Positions 11,505-24,254 of a stretch of DNA of 64,000 bases are shown in pieces (position 1 is the stretch's first letter; every line of letters starts with the position of its first letter). The DNA lies in contig JAILWY010000019.1 in the NCBI GenBank assembly GCA_022113835.1, positions 6,224,001 through 6,288,000 of the forward strand, written 5' to 3'. The notes under the pieces are model-generated. The model ran no database searches. It was not told where the DNA came from and saw nothing but the letters and a program-made list of their open reading frames with translations. The translations under genes and the position numbers were made by a program. Origin of the DNA: Atopsyche davidsoni. Lineage: Eukaryota > Arthropoda > Insecta > Trichoptera > Hydrobiosidae.

Positions 11505-11640
11505 ACAGTAGTCCAATTGGACATAACGCGATGACTGCGGAGGGTGGGTTCGAATCCTACCCGCAGCACTTTACGCAAATTACGATTTTTCTCGTCGTTT
11601 CACGTGTGAACTGATGGTGTAGAAACACATGGCTCGCCTG
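11505..11640 (+). mobile_element. tRNA-derived SINE, family 2
   Basis: Contains the B box in GGTGGGTTCGAATCCTACCC and a body TTTTTCTCGTCGTTTCACGTG. The same body occurs at about 42685-42720 (+) and, inverted, at about 28528-28560. A box not clear; head truncated or diverged. Confidence 0.6.
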
Positions 11641-14560
11641 GCGTTGTCTCTCCCTGTTTCGTTTGCGGCAGTGTGCGCGAGCTCGCTTCAAGGTTCGCTT
11701 CGATTTTAAATTAGAATGGCGTCCATAAAGGCTGGGAAAAAATGCAATATCATCTAGTATCTAGTTTGTTTTAGATGCTAATTTATCCTCTAGCGTAATG
11801 AAAAGTGTGCTGGGGTAGGTAATTTGGAGTTACTATTGACCGCGGGGTTGAAAAATTGCCAGGGTGAGGCTCCCATATAAACGGTGGTCCTCGCCAAAAA
11901 ACTCTTACTCGATTGCCATTTCAGGCGATATTATCGCGCCACTTTCTCAAAACGAGCAAAGGGTAGGTTTTTAAACTATTTTTTCAGCCTTAAATTAAAC
12001 ACGTTTCCTTTTAGTTACTTCACAAACGTATATCATCATCTACATGTCATCAATTTCACCAAACAGTAATTTATATTTACACACCAAATTTTATAGTGGT
12101 TATACGAGTAGTCTTATAATACATAATACTCAAGATAAATGATATTGAGACATAACATTTAAAATAGCAACTGTTTTGGATCTAGGAGTATACAGAAATA
12201 TTAAACATATTCGTCAATCTAATTACTTCTCACCATCATTGCCTCCATCTCTAATATTTATTAGCTTATTGTAAATAATTTATGACACTTTACTCTGCTT
12301 GAAGATGAAGAAACTAGTAGCGTACAGAAATAAATATAGGGTGAAAGCTTTTCCCAATTATAACCAATATTTAACACAATAACTGCGCCTAATAATTGTG
12401 TATTTACTCCTTATGTAAGAAAGCCTGAAAATGTCGGTTTTAAATCTAAAATACAAGGAGTTATAATAAACCGTTTTTATATTTTTTTAAATCAATGTGC
12501 GTGTTTTTTTAATAAAGTTAGACTCAAGCAAATTTCGAAGCACCCTGTGCAAGCTTTAGTTCAATATCGCCAATATTTATGGGGAGACGATTCCTGTAAT
12601 TACACTGAAAGCTTTGCAGTAACCATCACCGCTACTACAAACATTTGCTATTTAATATTATAAATTGAGAAGCTTACATACTATTAGATATATATTCATT
12701 TAAAAAAATACGAGGTCTATACAAACAAGAGATGACTGTTTGTTCTAATATATCTATTATGTGCTTATTTCAGTGCTTACAACAATACTTTTAGCTTAAA
12801 TTTACGCCAAAGCTATGGGTAATTCTTCGTGTGATTTTTTTATGTTTATTTATTTGTTATTATATATATTTACTTATTTTTTATTGAATATTATATTCGT
12901 GGTAGAATTCGACGTCAGTCAAGCTGGCAAAACCGGTCACTTCGCCAGATAAACTAAAGTATACTAAAGCATAATAATTAAGTTGATTTTTTTTTAAATT
13001 ATACATATAACAGAAAATATTTTGACAAATTTATGCTTGAAAATTGCCAATTTTTTTTAACTGAAATTGTTACATTATATGGAAAAAGGCTGCTCTTGTA
13101 TTGTTTGAACTTGCTTTGTATTTTCAAGTTTTGCTTGGTGTTTTAAATGAAACGATTACGTAAAGGATTGTGGGTTGTGAGAATCCTATATAACCTACAT
13201 GCGGAGAACAAGTATAATAAATATAACTCGGCACAAATCTGCTCTGATTTTTAGCGATAAAGTCCTACATTTAGCTAATAGCCACCACGAAAGAGCCAAA
13301 TTGCCAGGTCAGCTTCGTTTCCATACATTTATACAAACTTTTCACTGTACTTGAAAAGACTTGGTTAATTCAATGCTTCTGTGGTTTCTTGCTTTATCTT
13401 GAGGTTTTCTGTCTTCCGACGTTTCATGGAGCCATGCTCAGAGATTTTCTCTGAATAGGGAATAAGTTCAAGGGCATAAGTTTAAGTTTAACCATCCCTT
13501 CGTTAATAAATAAGTTTACTTAAGCAAATCTACATTAAAACTAGAAAAATGAAATACGTTTCAATAAAGTTTCACTGCTGATTTTTTTTAATTCAATAAA
13601 ATTTTGAAGCTGCCTTTACGGACTCAACTTCTTAACTCACATCAGAGCCAATCATATTCAAATATTTCACATTGTACATATAGCCTAGTTAAAAAGAAAT
13701 TACCGAAAACTTTGACCATTGACTTTCAAATAGTTTGCGTAAAACTTAACCGAATGTTACATAAGTAAATCTTCTGAAAAATTGTTTTGATATTGACCTA
13801 CTCGTCGATCGAATGTGCTATGTCCAAAAAAATAAATAATTTATTTATATAGGTTTTACTTTCATATTGAATTAATTTAATTAATATTAAAATTTGAAGC
13901 ACATTGCAAAATATACGGATAGGCGTGGGTTTGAGATTGTACTACATTAGGTTGTGTCAATATTATAATCATATCTGCTTTAATGAACATTTTATTTTAT
14001 ATGACGGATAAAGATAATATTATTAGCTAGGAATAATATAAAATAAATATTGATTCCATTATTTATCACATTGTCAATAAAACAAGTTACGGAGAACGAG
14101 GAGGTGTGTGGTTGAGATTGAAGTATTCAATAGACCTGCAGCGTCCAGAGTTGATTAAAATGTTTGTTCATAAAGGGCTTATAGGTTTGCTTTCGTTGGT
14201 GGTAAATAAATAAACGGATTTGAATACGACCGGTCGGAAATGGAGTCTCCACCATCACAGGCCACACACCGGGCTCCCACACCAACGCTGTTTCTTATAT
14301 CACCAACACTAAAGTAAAAACACATTCGCATTGGCGGCATTAATGCAAAGTTGTAGGGGTGGAAAATTTTCGAGCGCTCACGATTTATCACGAACAGGTA
14401 TATCAAAAAACTCTTGACACCCTTGAACGGCCTCTTAAAAGACGGAAACATTAAAGAAAACGATATAACGCTGGACTTAATGATTTATACAAGGGTGCCG
14501 TAGTTTAGTAAGTTAGATTGGGAGGTGATTGAAAGCCACGTTGAGTGTATAGAAATCCTC
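11641..14560. other. AT-rich interval, nothing recognised
   Basis: No convincing gene. Short frames are scattered and lack motifs or splice support. A CTGGCAAAACCGGTCAC stretch near 12930 resembles the repeat cluster at 54558-54980 and 20463. Confidence 0.5.
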
Positions 14561-14569
14561 AAAATTTTG

Positions 14570-15880
14570 AAAACTGCAGTCATGACTATAAGTAACTCTA
14601 TCGCTCTGCCTCCATTTGATATGAACACAAAAAAATCACACGTATTCAAGTTCTTCGGAGGCTGTATCTCTAATGTTCACACTTCAATATCTTATGATTC
14701 CGTCCATGCTAGCAACCAGAGCATCCTGGGATGCAGTTGCGGACTTCTGCGAGAAGATCCAATGCAAGAAGGAGGAGCTGAATAGGGCTCAAACAAACGA
14801 GCCCCCTCCTTACAGGAAGTATGATGTTCCTCGCAGGAACCGATACTTCTTTCAGCCTTTTGTTTATTCTATGGTATTTTTATTTGAGGCTGGAGATGAA
14901 AGAAATAGTAAAGGAGACGCTGGCGGAGCTGAAAGATTACCTGACGGTTTCCCAACTCCAGTGGTAAAAAAAAAAAATCTCTGCAGTCACGGCTGTTTGC
15001 AGCTCTGTCACTCAGCCCCTATTCGACATAAACACAAAGAAATCGCCCATATTCAATGTCTTCGGAGGCTTTATCGCCAATGGTTACCTGCTATGTCGTA
15101 TTCAAGGTACATACAAACAGCATCATGAGGTGTGGTTATTTAAGCCTCTTCAATCACGGCTGTTCGCCGGTCTATCGCTAAACACAAAGAGATCGTCCTC
15201 GGAGGCTGTATCGCCTGCAATGTCGTAGTCAAGGTGCATACAAACAGCATCATGAGCTGTGGTTATTTAAGCCTCTGCAGTCACGGCTGTTTGCAGGTCT
15301 ATCGCTAAACACAAAGAGATCGCCCATATTCAATCTCTTCGGAGGCTGTATCGCCTGCAATGTCGTAGTCAAGGTTCATACAAACAGCATCGTGAGAAGA
15401 GATTAATTGAGCCTCTGCAGTCACGGCTGTTTGCAGGTCTATCGCTAAACACAAAGAGATCGCCCATATTCAATTACTTCGGAGGCTGTATCGCCTGCAA
15501 TGTCGTAGTCAAGGTGCATACAAACAGCATCATGAGGTGTGGTTATTTAAGCCTCTTCAATCACGGCTGTTCGCAGGTCTATCGCTAAACTCAAAGAGAT
15601 CGCCCATATTCAATCTCTTCGGAGGCTGTATCGCCATGTATGGTTACCTGCAATGTCGTATTCAAGGTGCATACAAACAGCATCATGAGCTGTGGTTATT
15701 TAAGCCTCTGCAGTCACGGCTGCTCGCCAGTCTATCGCTAAACACAAAGAGATCGCCCATATCGCCCAAGGTTCATACAAACAGCATCGTGAGAAGAGAT
15801 TAATTGAGCCTCTGCAGTCACGGCTGTTCGCAGCTCTATCGCTCAGCCCCTATTTGATATGAACATAAAGAAAATCGCGC
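14570..15880 (+). repeat. ~140 bp tandem repeat array (about eight units, degenerate)
   Basis: The marker TCACGGCTG recurs at 14987, 15154, 15281, 15421, 15561, 15713 and 15817, with a diverged first unit near 14579 and unrelated sequence between it and the second. Spacing is 104-167 bp, mostly 140. Each unit carries GCCTCTGCAGTCACGGCTGT, AACACAAAGAGATCGCCC, CTTCGGAGGCTGTATCGCC and CATACAAACAGCATC. Frames are broken by length changes of 127, 140 and 152 bp, so it is unlikely to be coding. Confidence 0.8.
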
Positions 15881-15884
15881 AGAC

Positions 15885-16060
15885 TCGACCCCTGCGGCGG
15901 TTTCCCCGGCGGCCGCGCCGGCCAGTCCGGCCACCCCCCGGCCCAGAGGTGGACTTGCCCAATTCAAACACCCAAACAAGCGGTCGCACCCGGAGCCATC
16001 TTTATTGTGTTGATGTGGACGGAGAAATGTGACGCTGCACAGCCTCGCACACATTAAACT
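15885..16060. promoter_or_regulatory. GC-rich island, possible promoter
   Basis: A compact CpG-rich stretch (GGCGGCCGCGCCGGCC and neighbours) stands out in AT-rich DNA directly after the tandem array. It is followed by a long AT-rich segment that ends in ACCAAGGTACGTGAA at 16418-16432, a good splice donor context (CAAG/GTACGT). It could be the promoter and non-coding first exon of a plus-strand transcript, but no downstream coding exon was found. The minus-strand frame of 72 codons here shows no motifs. Confidence 0.3.
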
Positions 16061-16429
16061 CGCACAATATTCAATTGTTTGATATTAGTTTCATGTTGGT
16101 AGTTTTTTTTTTTTGTGTGTCTTTGAAGTGGTTTTATTTATATGCGTACGTTTTATTTTTGTTTTGATGAAACGTTTATAGTTTTTTTATAACAGTGATG
16201 AAGATTTGTGAATAATAGAATGACATTTGATACATGTAACTATTTATTAGAGTATAATATATTGTGATATTTTTGTATTAGTTGTGTTGTATGAGTAAAT
16301 AAATTCAGTTGTGATTTTTCTTACGTCGAATAAATATATTTTAAAATATCAAATTCAACAAGAATTTGATAACTGTGAATGTTCAATAGCTCACCGCAAG
16401 AAATGCCTTCAACTTTTTACCAAGGTACG

Positions 16430-18215
16430 TGAAACAACTCTACCCTTAAATAAATATAACCCCATAGGAATGTTATTTTTAAACCGATAATAAGAAAACT
16501 ACTTTGCATACATTTCTTTTAAGCTTGTGTGTATAAATGTCAAAGTTTGGTCAAGTACTTTCTTTTTCCGAGATTGTCAATAATTTTAAGTCTAAAATAA
16601 ACTCCAGACCTTCGCACGAGGTCTCTTTCTCACGCCACTGCCCGGGGAATACCAAATAAACTACATAAACAAAAATCCAACAGCAGTGGAGAGAAGCATA
16701 ATATACTTGAAAATTATTACTCAGACGTATACTTATACTTTAACATCCGATCAAAGATAAATTCGGTTGCTTGATTGCAGAAACGCTAACCCACAACATC
16801 TGTTAACCTTTTCTTATTCTTTTTCCCAACACAGACCTATTATGTCAACAATATGTTTTTTTTTTAAACGGTTAAGAAATATATATATATTTTTTTTGGT
16901 ACTAGTGGGGTTTGAATTCAAGATTTACCTGAATGTGTTAATTTGCTCGTACAAAATAACAGAAACTGCATCATTGTCAACATTACAAATTTATTGCTAT
17001 TATAATAGTAACAAACTGTTTGAAACATATATTTGTCGAGTCTGAATGAATTGTGCAATAAAACTTGAATTATTTTATTTTATTTTATATATATCAAGCA
17101 CTAAATTATATATTTTTTTGCCTTGTTAATAAACGAACTTTAAAAATATTTTCTCAAATATAAAACAAATCTTAACATCGTTACTTAACGAAGCAGAAAC
17201 TAACTCTATTTGAGTTTGTTATAATATTTTTAATGATTAAGTTTAATTATGTAGTGATTTTCTTTTTTTAGTGAATCGACCGATTTTGTTTACAGCCAAG
17301 AGATTAGCATCGAATGACAAAATGCTAATACAGCATTTTTAACAAAACCGATTGCATCACGTCACATCACTAAACATTTGTATTATTTTAAAAATACATT
17401 AAATTTAGGTCAAGAGGTATTAGTTTACTATGTTTAAATACTTATAAATCGTATTTTCGGCAGTCTGAAAATGACTGTATCTACCCTTCTAAATATTTAA
17501 TCTCGTCAGATCTTTTTACGTTTCACCTTTAAATGTGTATATAAAAATATTTATACTAAAAAAAAAAAAAATTTACCAGCTGTATGGACCGTGCTAACAA
17601 TAACATTTAATATTAATTATTTTTACGTGATTCAATTCTTAGTTAGACGAACCACCAAATAAAACTGTTAAGAATCACAATACACATTAGATTATGTTTG
17701 TAACAGTTTTATGTTAATCAAACAAGTTAGCTGTTTTTATACACTAAAATGTTTATACACTAGCTACTAATATATAAATATTTTAGGTCGTTTTTGTATC
17801 CCAATTCACAAAAACTCGCAGACACTTTCTTTCTCTTCTATTGAAATGAATGAAGGGCAAGAATGTTTGTAACAAATGCTGCATATTTTATTGATCGCAT
17901 CAAGGTTGTGTAAAACCTTTGTTTGGAACATAAAATTTGTCATTAAATACTAAGAAATGGACGCAACCAGCGACCGAGTCATGGCCTTGAATGTGCAAAG
18001 AAAAGGACAAGGAATGATGATTCACCGGTGATTTTCTGCATGCGTTGCTGTTTTGTATTGCACAGAAGCCAATTTATATAATTCGACCACTCACATTTTC
18101 CAACAACATATGATATTATACATTCAATGGCTGCATCAATTGGATCGAGAACAAAGTGGATTAAATGCATATTGAAAAGGCATCCTAGCAATTCATGGGC
18201 GCGATTTAATTACGC
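16430..18215. other. AT-rich interval, nothing recognised
   Basis: No supported gene, RNA or repeat beyond homopolymer and AT runs. Confidence 0.5.
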
Positions 18216-18575
18216 TGGGCTAGTAGCCTCCTCGCTCTCTTCATAATGGTTCATGTGCATGACTGCAATTCTATAATCTAATCGTGTGTAAAGGATCGGT
18301 AATAGAGTAGTGGACTTGGAATGATTGTGAAGAGCGTGGGTGGGTGGGAGTATCAGATCTAAACGCCAGAGCTATGTAAGAAAAAAATTATTTAATAATG
18401 CTATTGGAAGTATAATATAAAACTGGGATGTAGAAGGACCCGGGGACCCTCTACACTATTTTCATCTTAGAAAACCATGATCACGGGCTCAGCATGAGTA
18501 TATGCTCAGTGAAAGAGTCGCCAACCTCCTCTGAGGAGAGGCACTCGAAGATTTGGCAAGTAATTTAAATGCAGT
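18215..18575 (+). mobile_element. LINE 3' tail, plus strand
   Basis: The stretch with GATCGGTAATAGAGTAGTGG, AGATCTAAACGCCAGAGC, GGGGACCCTCTACACTATTTT and the ending GTCGCCAACCTCCTCTGAGG recurs in inverted form at 22557-22800. The last motif also ends the fragments at about 25210, 43365 and 62195. Read as protein it gives VANLLRRG, a usual ending of insect RTE/CR1-like LINE open frames. No reverse transcriptase is attached here. Confidence 0.55.
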
Positions 18576-18599
18576 CTGATTGAAGTCTTTCATGAAAAT

Positions 18600-20460
18600 A
18601 AAATCATGATGGTTTTACTAAATACAAATATTAGTAGAGTTGTCGTGAGCAAGTCAGTAGAACGTTATTGAAAAAGTTAATGATTGAATATTTGTGGTGT
18701 TATCTTAAATTTTCATTTATATTATTTTAATGTGTGTAAAATATAAAGGAAGTCAATCCGAATGTAAATTTTTGGTCTTATCATTTAATGTGTGAGACTA
18801 TTGCCTAAATACTCAATACGAAAACAATAATGACGACTTCTGTCTTCAGCAACCAATATTGAGTCTCCGTGTGATAAAAAAAAGCGACTAAACACCCAAG
18901 AATATATAATGTATAATAACGACAATATATTTGCAAACATAATATAACATTTCGTCCATGTGTAGGGGTTCAGTAATCTTTTCTGTGTTTTTATTTTTTT
19001 TTTAATATTTCCTCCCCAAAAAATGAATAATTTTTTTTTTTTTTTATAGAGAAGGCACTAATTTCAATACGGTACAACACAATCTCTTCAATCTCCAGAT
19101 CATCAAAGTATTAAAATTCAATTTCGTTTCACCGAGAGAATATGTTCTCCACGTTAGACCGCGCTCGGATTAGAGCCGAAAGTTTAATCTTTACAAAATG
19201 TCTACTTACGAATTCATTATTTAGAAATTTAATTCAATATTAAAAAAATTGTTACATGAGTGTACCGCTGATAAAATCACTCCATTGCATTTAGTTTCAC
19301 TCTTGTATTCACTGAGTATGACAGCACGAGGCTCTCTATTCGTTTTCAACAAAACCGCGTTTATTTACTACTGAAAGCGTTTTATTCAGAACCTTCCACG
19401 TTTCTATTGTTAACGAGAGTCACAATGAAGTTTCAATAATTGGCGTATTAAATCTAAGTCACGGTAATTAATAGAAAATGATCCTTTGTCTGCTGAAATT
19501 TTTTCAAGCATATCACTTGGTTTATGTATGTGTTGATTTTTTTTTAAAAAATCATACAAAAATATATTGCATATTAAAAGATGCATTCTTAACATTTATT
19601 ACACTGTGTATTGGGTATCTTTATAAATAATAAAAATATTATAATTTATGTTGATTTGTCCAATGATTTCAATTTGCATAAAAACATACACACACAAACA
19701 TAAAAAGATGACACTAGATTAGTTAAATATTTTCTAGAGATGTACCAACATCAATATTTTTAAATTTCACTAAAATTAACACAATATCTGTCATCTATAT
19801 CAAACGTACATCCAAACATTAAATTTTACTATAGTAATTTTTAAGCTTAGATATCTTGATAAATGTAATAAGGGCGTGTGACATGCGCTGTGAAAATTTT
19901 TATATAAATAAACTTGTCAAAGTATTAAAGCAAACGTTGAATTTTGGAAATGTTTTTATAATATTTATTTTAATATTTTTTTGCTTTCTGATTTCCAAAT
20001 AATTTTTTTGCTTTTTAAATTATATATTAAGGTTACAAGCCTCAGTTGTATGAACTGTGGCTGTGGATGTCCTGCGTTTAAAAATGTTTATAATCTCAAT
20101 AAATCTGCATTTCCCATGGACCAGTGTTAAAACCAAAGACATAATAAGTGGATTTTTTTTGTATTGATAACTTGTATATTTCATCATTATATAGTGCAGC
20201 TTCAAACAAAGAGAAGGTCTCAAATAATTATTGTCTATATTTGATCAATATTTTTATGATTTAAGTCTCAATGTTTGTTAAGGAGAAAAACAATGTGAAC
20301 CATATGATAACTATAAACATTGCGTTGCATATAAACAGGCGTATTATTTTAGTTTTTAGACATGTGAAAATCATTCTCTATCTCTCTCACAACCTCTTCC
20401 TTCAACAATTGTTTATTTAATTTAATGTTATAATATACATTCTTACTCAGTTTGATAGCG
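18600..20460. other. AT-rich interval, nothing recognised
   Basis: No convincing coding sequence; short frames lack motifs. Confidence 0.5.
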
Positions 20461-20462
20461 TT

Positions 20463-20760
20463 AAGGGAAAGGCTGGCGAAACCGGTCACCAATAAAAATT
20501 AACATATGGAAAAATCACTCAAGTATTTTTATTCAAAATGAATCACCAGCGATAGCAAATCTTTGATTTCCGACCAGGCAGGATTGTACGTAAATGTGAT
20601 GAAAAGATCTGGTCGCAAATGAATGACAGTTCTGTGTTGTTTTTTTGTTGTTGTGGCAGCCTGCATTATACAACGGCAACCTCATACTAATCTTAACTAA
20701 CATCAAGATCAGTGTTTTTTTGTTGGCAGCCTGCATTATCCACGAACATGACACTGTTTT
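20463..20760. repeat. Short repeats: CCGGTCA module and a duplicated GGCAGCCTGCATTAT block
   Basis: 20467-20525 carries GGCTGGCGAAACCGGTCAC followed by AAATCACTCAAGTATTTTTA, a module seen at 22170-22230 and several times at 54558-54980. The block GGCAGCCTGCATTAT occurs twice (about 20657 and 20726), each preceded by GTTTTTTTGTTG, a roughly 70 bp direct duplication. Confidence 0.55.
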
Positions 20761-20997
20761 TTTTTTGAAAAGTATTCGCTACCGCACAATGTTAAAACTT
20801 TTGTATGGGAAATGTCGAAAATCTACGTAATTAATAAACCGAATTTGACTATTAATTGTTTAATTTTAGTAGTCTAAAATGGCCTTAGTATTATTGGCTT
20901 TCAAATGAAACCGGTTTGGGGCACATCGGTTGGATGGTTCTAAAGCCTATAGCGGCCAAATCCCCGCCGGTTTTTGAGTTTGTGTTTTATATATATA

Positions 20998-21812
20998 GAC
21001 TAAAAATGGTCCCGTCACAGAATGACGTATTCGATGAACGATGCAATAGTGTTTGAACATATGGTACTCGAATTTTAAGAAGACGCTGCTCACGTTTTCC
21101 TTTCAATTCATTGCTTGACATTTCGTGTCACAAACAACGCATCACTTTCACTGCACTGTTCTTCATTTGATGCAGTCTTTATCACGTTCAATCGTGCAAT
21201 TCTTTTTTAATTACGTTTGCAGTGCGTAGACGGTGTGATTTTTTTATGTGGAATTTTGAGTTATTAATGATGTGATTAATGATTTCTAACGCAGTTTCGA
21301 TAAAAAAAAAAAAAAATTGGTACTTGTGTCAAGTTGACATAAACTGGAAAATTTTCGCGGTGAACAACAGAATCCTACAATTCGTACATATTGAAACTCG
21401 CTAAAGCATATTTTATAGTTTATTAATGAAAATATTATTTTATCGTCTTGAAATTCGACACATAACTGCGGAAAAACTTATTGAACTTGCATGCAAAAAA
21501 TCAGCGTTGTATCTTTTAAGATATTCTATAGAGAACCAAAAAATGAAACATACATACACACACACACACAATGGATATTATTATTATAGATAATATCCAT
21601 TGTTGTTCTGTTGTTCACCGCGAGAATTTCAAAATAAGAATATTTCAAATTAAGAACAGTGCAGTGAAAGTCATGCGTTGTTTGTGACACAAATGTCAAG
21701 CAATGGATTCGTCTTCTTAAAATGCGAGTACCCAGCTATTCGAGTATACAGCCAAACACTATTGCATCGTTCATCGAGTACGTCATTCTGTGTCGGGCAA
21801 CATTTCTAGTTG
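20998..21812. mobile_element. Non-autonomous element with long inverted arms
   Basis: Left arm (about 20998-21180) contains CACAGAATGACGTA, CGATGAACGATGCAATAGTG, TTGCTTGACATTTCGTGTCA and ACAAACAACGCAT. The right arm (about 21640-21812) has all of these in reverse order and reverse complement. Inner segments (GCGGTGAACAACAGAA at 21357 and its complement near 21608) extend the pairing. A short (CA)n run lies near 21555. No transposase. Class not determined. Confidence 0.75.
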
Positions 21813-21869
21813 TATCATATTAGATATGTGAATATTGTTCATCTTGTTTACTGTGCTTTTTTTAGCTGA

Positions 21870-22065
21870 GAAAGTTGACACAAGGGGCTTAGAGGGCAGA
21901 GCTAATTATCGAGCACGGAATGGCACAGGCGCCTCCTGGAGTGCACGGAGGTTCTTGTTTCAGTAACCTACATTTGCCACCCTCTGCAGGCAGTGGCGTG
22001 ACCCATCCCCCGCTGCCGTGCGTGGGGGCACTTGGCCGGCCCTTCGCGTTTTCAGGCTTCAATGC
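21870..22065. other. GC-richer block, unidentified
   Basis: A moderately GC-rich stretch with a minus-strand frame of 68 codons (21889-22095). Composition suggests the end of a retroelement or SINE, but no motif settles it. Confidence 0.3.
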
Positions 22066-22149
22066 ATGATTTCTTCTAAATATAATAAAAAACAACTATT
22101 ATATGAACCATTTTGTAACGAGATGTTGTTTTATAGAATGTAATATTTT

Positions 22150-22261
22150 TGAGTGATTTTACACGTGTTCGTTTTTATTTGTGACCGGTTTCGCCAACCT
22201 TTCGCATGTGGAAAATCACGCAAGTGTTTTTGTCAAAAATATTTATGTCTATTTTTTGGAT
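22150..22261. repeat. Repeat module GTGACCGGTTTCGCCAACC
   Basis: Matches parts of 54590-54970 (GTTCGTTTTTATTTGTGACC, then GTGGAAAATCAC, then TTTATGTCTATTTTTTGGAT). In both places it directly abuts a family 1 SINE in minus orientation, so the two may have been copied together. Confidence 0.65.
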
Positions 22262-22392
22262 TGAACGTTCAACCAAGTGCGTATTTATTACCCATTACTA
22301 ATATGATTAGGCACATTAGTTCACACATAGAAGATGATTAAAGAAATTCTCATCGTGATTAGTGTGGGATTTGAACCCACATCCCCAAGTAT
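22262..22392 (-). mobile_element. tRNA-derived SINE, family 1, truncated head
   Basis: Minus-strand copy: B box in GGATTTGAACCC and body GATTAGGCACATTAGTTCAC. The A-box half is missing; the sequence switches to an unrelated repeat (AAGTATTTTACTCAAAAATA) right after the B box. Confidence 0.7.
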
Positions 22393-22556
22393 TTTACTCA
22401 AAAATATTAAAATGAAATTCCACCAAGTGCTCTCTGTCAAAAATATTGAATTTCTTATAGAATGTAGCCTCGTTTTGCGATGGCGGTTATGACAACTCGA
22501 AGACTTGTACATTCTTGCGCATAAACCTTTTCAAAGACTGCAATTAATTGTTGAAT

Positions 22557-22800
22557 CAAACTCAGAAGAAGTTGGCGACCATTTCACAGTGTTAAAAATA
22601 GTGGAGGGGGTCCCCGAGTCCAACACCATTATTGTATAAACCTTTTCTTACAAAGCTCTGGCGTTAAGATCTGATACTCTTTTTGTGGCAATCTACAGAA
22701 GCTACACATACTTCCACAATCATTCCAAGTCCACTACTCCATTACCGATCCATTACACACGCTCAGGGTACAGAATGACAGCTGAATGGGGAGAGCGGGG
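22557..22800 (-). mobile_element. LINE 3' tail, minus strand
   Basis: Reverse complement of the 18215-18575 segment: GTTGGCGACCATTT, GGGGGTCCCCGAGT, GCTCTGGCGTTAAGATCTGA and CCAAGTCCACTACTCCATTA appear in the expected inverted order. Confidence 0.6.
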
Positions 22801-23309
22801 AGGTTTTGTTGATTAACACAGTTAATTGTGGGAGTTACTTTCTGATGTTTTGACTGCTTGTATAAATGTCGTCATGTTCATGTTTTCAACGAATAAAGTA
22901 TTTTATCGCAATTGTAAATACCATACGTTATTAAAAACAAATAAACATAAATCAAATAATGAGATAATATTTCATTTAGTACATTTTATAATATAATATC
23001 TTTATATAAACATAATACATGAATTTCTTCAAAAAACATTGAATAAATAAATACATAACAAAATGAATCGATTTATGTAAAATTAAAATCATTGTTTTTT
23101 CAACTTTAAAATTATTAAATATGAATATCGTCCGAAATAAAAGCAGTGATTTTTGCATATATTAGATTGGCTTTCGTATTTTATTGTGCTCTTTTTCTGT
23201 TTAAGTATTAATATTGCGACATATCATATTTTAATATTTTTTGTTTATGTGATGCTTGCGAACTATTCTATTCATATTTACATACTTACAAATGTTTGCA
23301 AAATATCAT

Positions 23310-23462
23310 ATTATGTGATTAAGCACATTTTTTCACACATTGAAAACGATTAAAGAAAACTCTCAGAAAATATCATCGTGACTTGTGTGGGATTCGAACC
23401 CACATCCCCAAGCTTTCATGGCCGGTGCATTTATCCAACTATGCTAACGAGCCACTGCAATT
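23310..23462 (-). mobile_element. tRNA-derived SINE, family 1, best preserved tRNA head
   Basis: On the minus strand the head reads GTGGCTCGTTAGCATAGTTGG, which includes a near-perfect pol III A box (TAGCATAGTTGG), and GATGTGGGTTCGAATCCCAC with the B box GGTTCGAATCC. Spacing is as in a tRNA. The lack of clean acceptor pairing and the family body after the head argue for a SINE rather than a functional tRNA gene. Confidence 0.75.
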
Positions 23463-23799
23463 TAGTGAGAATTTTTAATAATCATATTCTACATATGAAC
23501 CAATATGCTCGGGCTAATCAATATTTAATGATTTGCAAACACTGGACTTTTTAATTAAAGTAACAAGTGAAGCATTTTTATATCCAAATCTGGTTATTAT
23601 TATTTTTAAAATCTATTGATGTTTAGCCGAGACGCGCACCATTCAATTATATATTAACCCAGTAAAAAAAATTATATCATAGTTTAACCAAAAGTATTTA
23701 TAACCTATCTGAAAATCCACCGTACGCTCTGGTCTTGTGTAAAAAAATTTAAGGATACATCTTGTACGCGTTCTTTGTTCTTTCGTCTACAGAAACGTG

Positions 23800-24245
23800 G
23801 CTAACCAAAGACACACGTGTGCTCTGGGGGCTTTTTCAGTGCCGACGGGCGAGTTAATGGTTTGAAAATGATTTTAAAGATAGAGGTTTTGATCAGTGTG
23901 GTCCAATATGAAGGTGGGTTCCAAGAATGGGCGAGCCCTACACGCATGGAGCGACCTCATTCTGCGGCCCCCTGCGCGGCCGGAATGTCTAGGAAATTAC
24001 CAATGAATTTCATTAAACTGCGCCATAAAAATACAAATCTAGCCCCGATATTCGACACTTGCCCACAGTTTAGTGGGACTCGCCGCCGGCTTGTAGATCG
24101 ATAGCCCTCATTCTCACCGGGAGTTTCTATTCCAACCTTTCTTAGGTAGTGCCTACTGCGAAATTGCACCCTTAATTTTAAACTCCCCTTAAGGATCTTG
24201 CTACCAAACCTTGCTTGGTGTCCATCCCCCATCTGCCACAAAAAA
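23800..24245 (-). other. Unidentified block with overlapping frames
   Basis: Frames of about 95 codons exist on both strands (23817-24104 plus, 23957-24241 minus). Composition is less AT-rich than around it and the minus-strand peptide (AAQGAAEWGRSMRVGLAHS in the adjoining part) has a retroelement look, but I recognise no domain. It ends just before the foldback-related element. Confidence 0.25.
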
Positions 24246-24254
24246 AGGACCGTT

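Noticed and set aside
15836..16054. Minus-strand 72-codon frame across the GC-rich island
   Set aside because: The frame follows from GC richness; its ends run into the tandem array and no domain is visible.
23390..23460. Possible functional tRNA gene on the minus strand
   Set aside because: Good A and B boxes, but the acceptor and anticodon arms do not pair cleanly and the sequence continues into the SINE body shared with four other loci.
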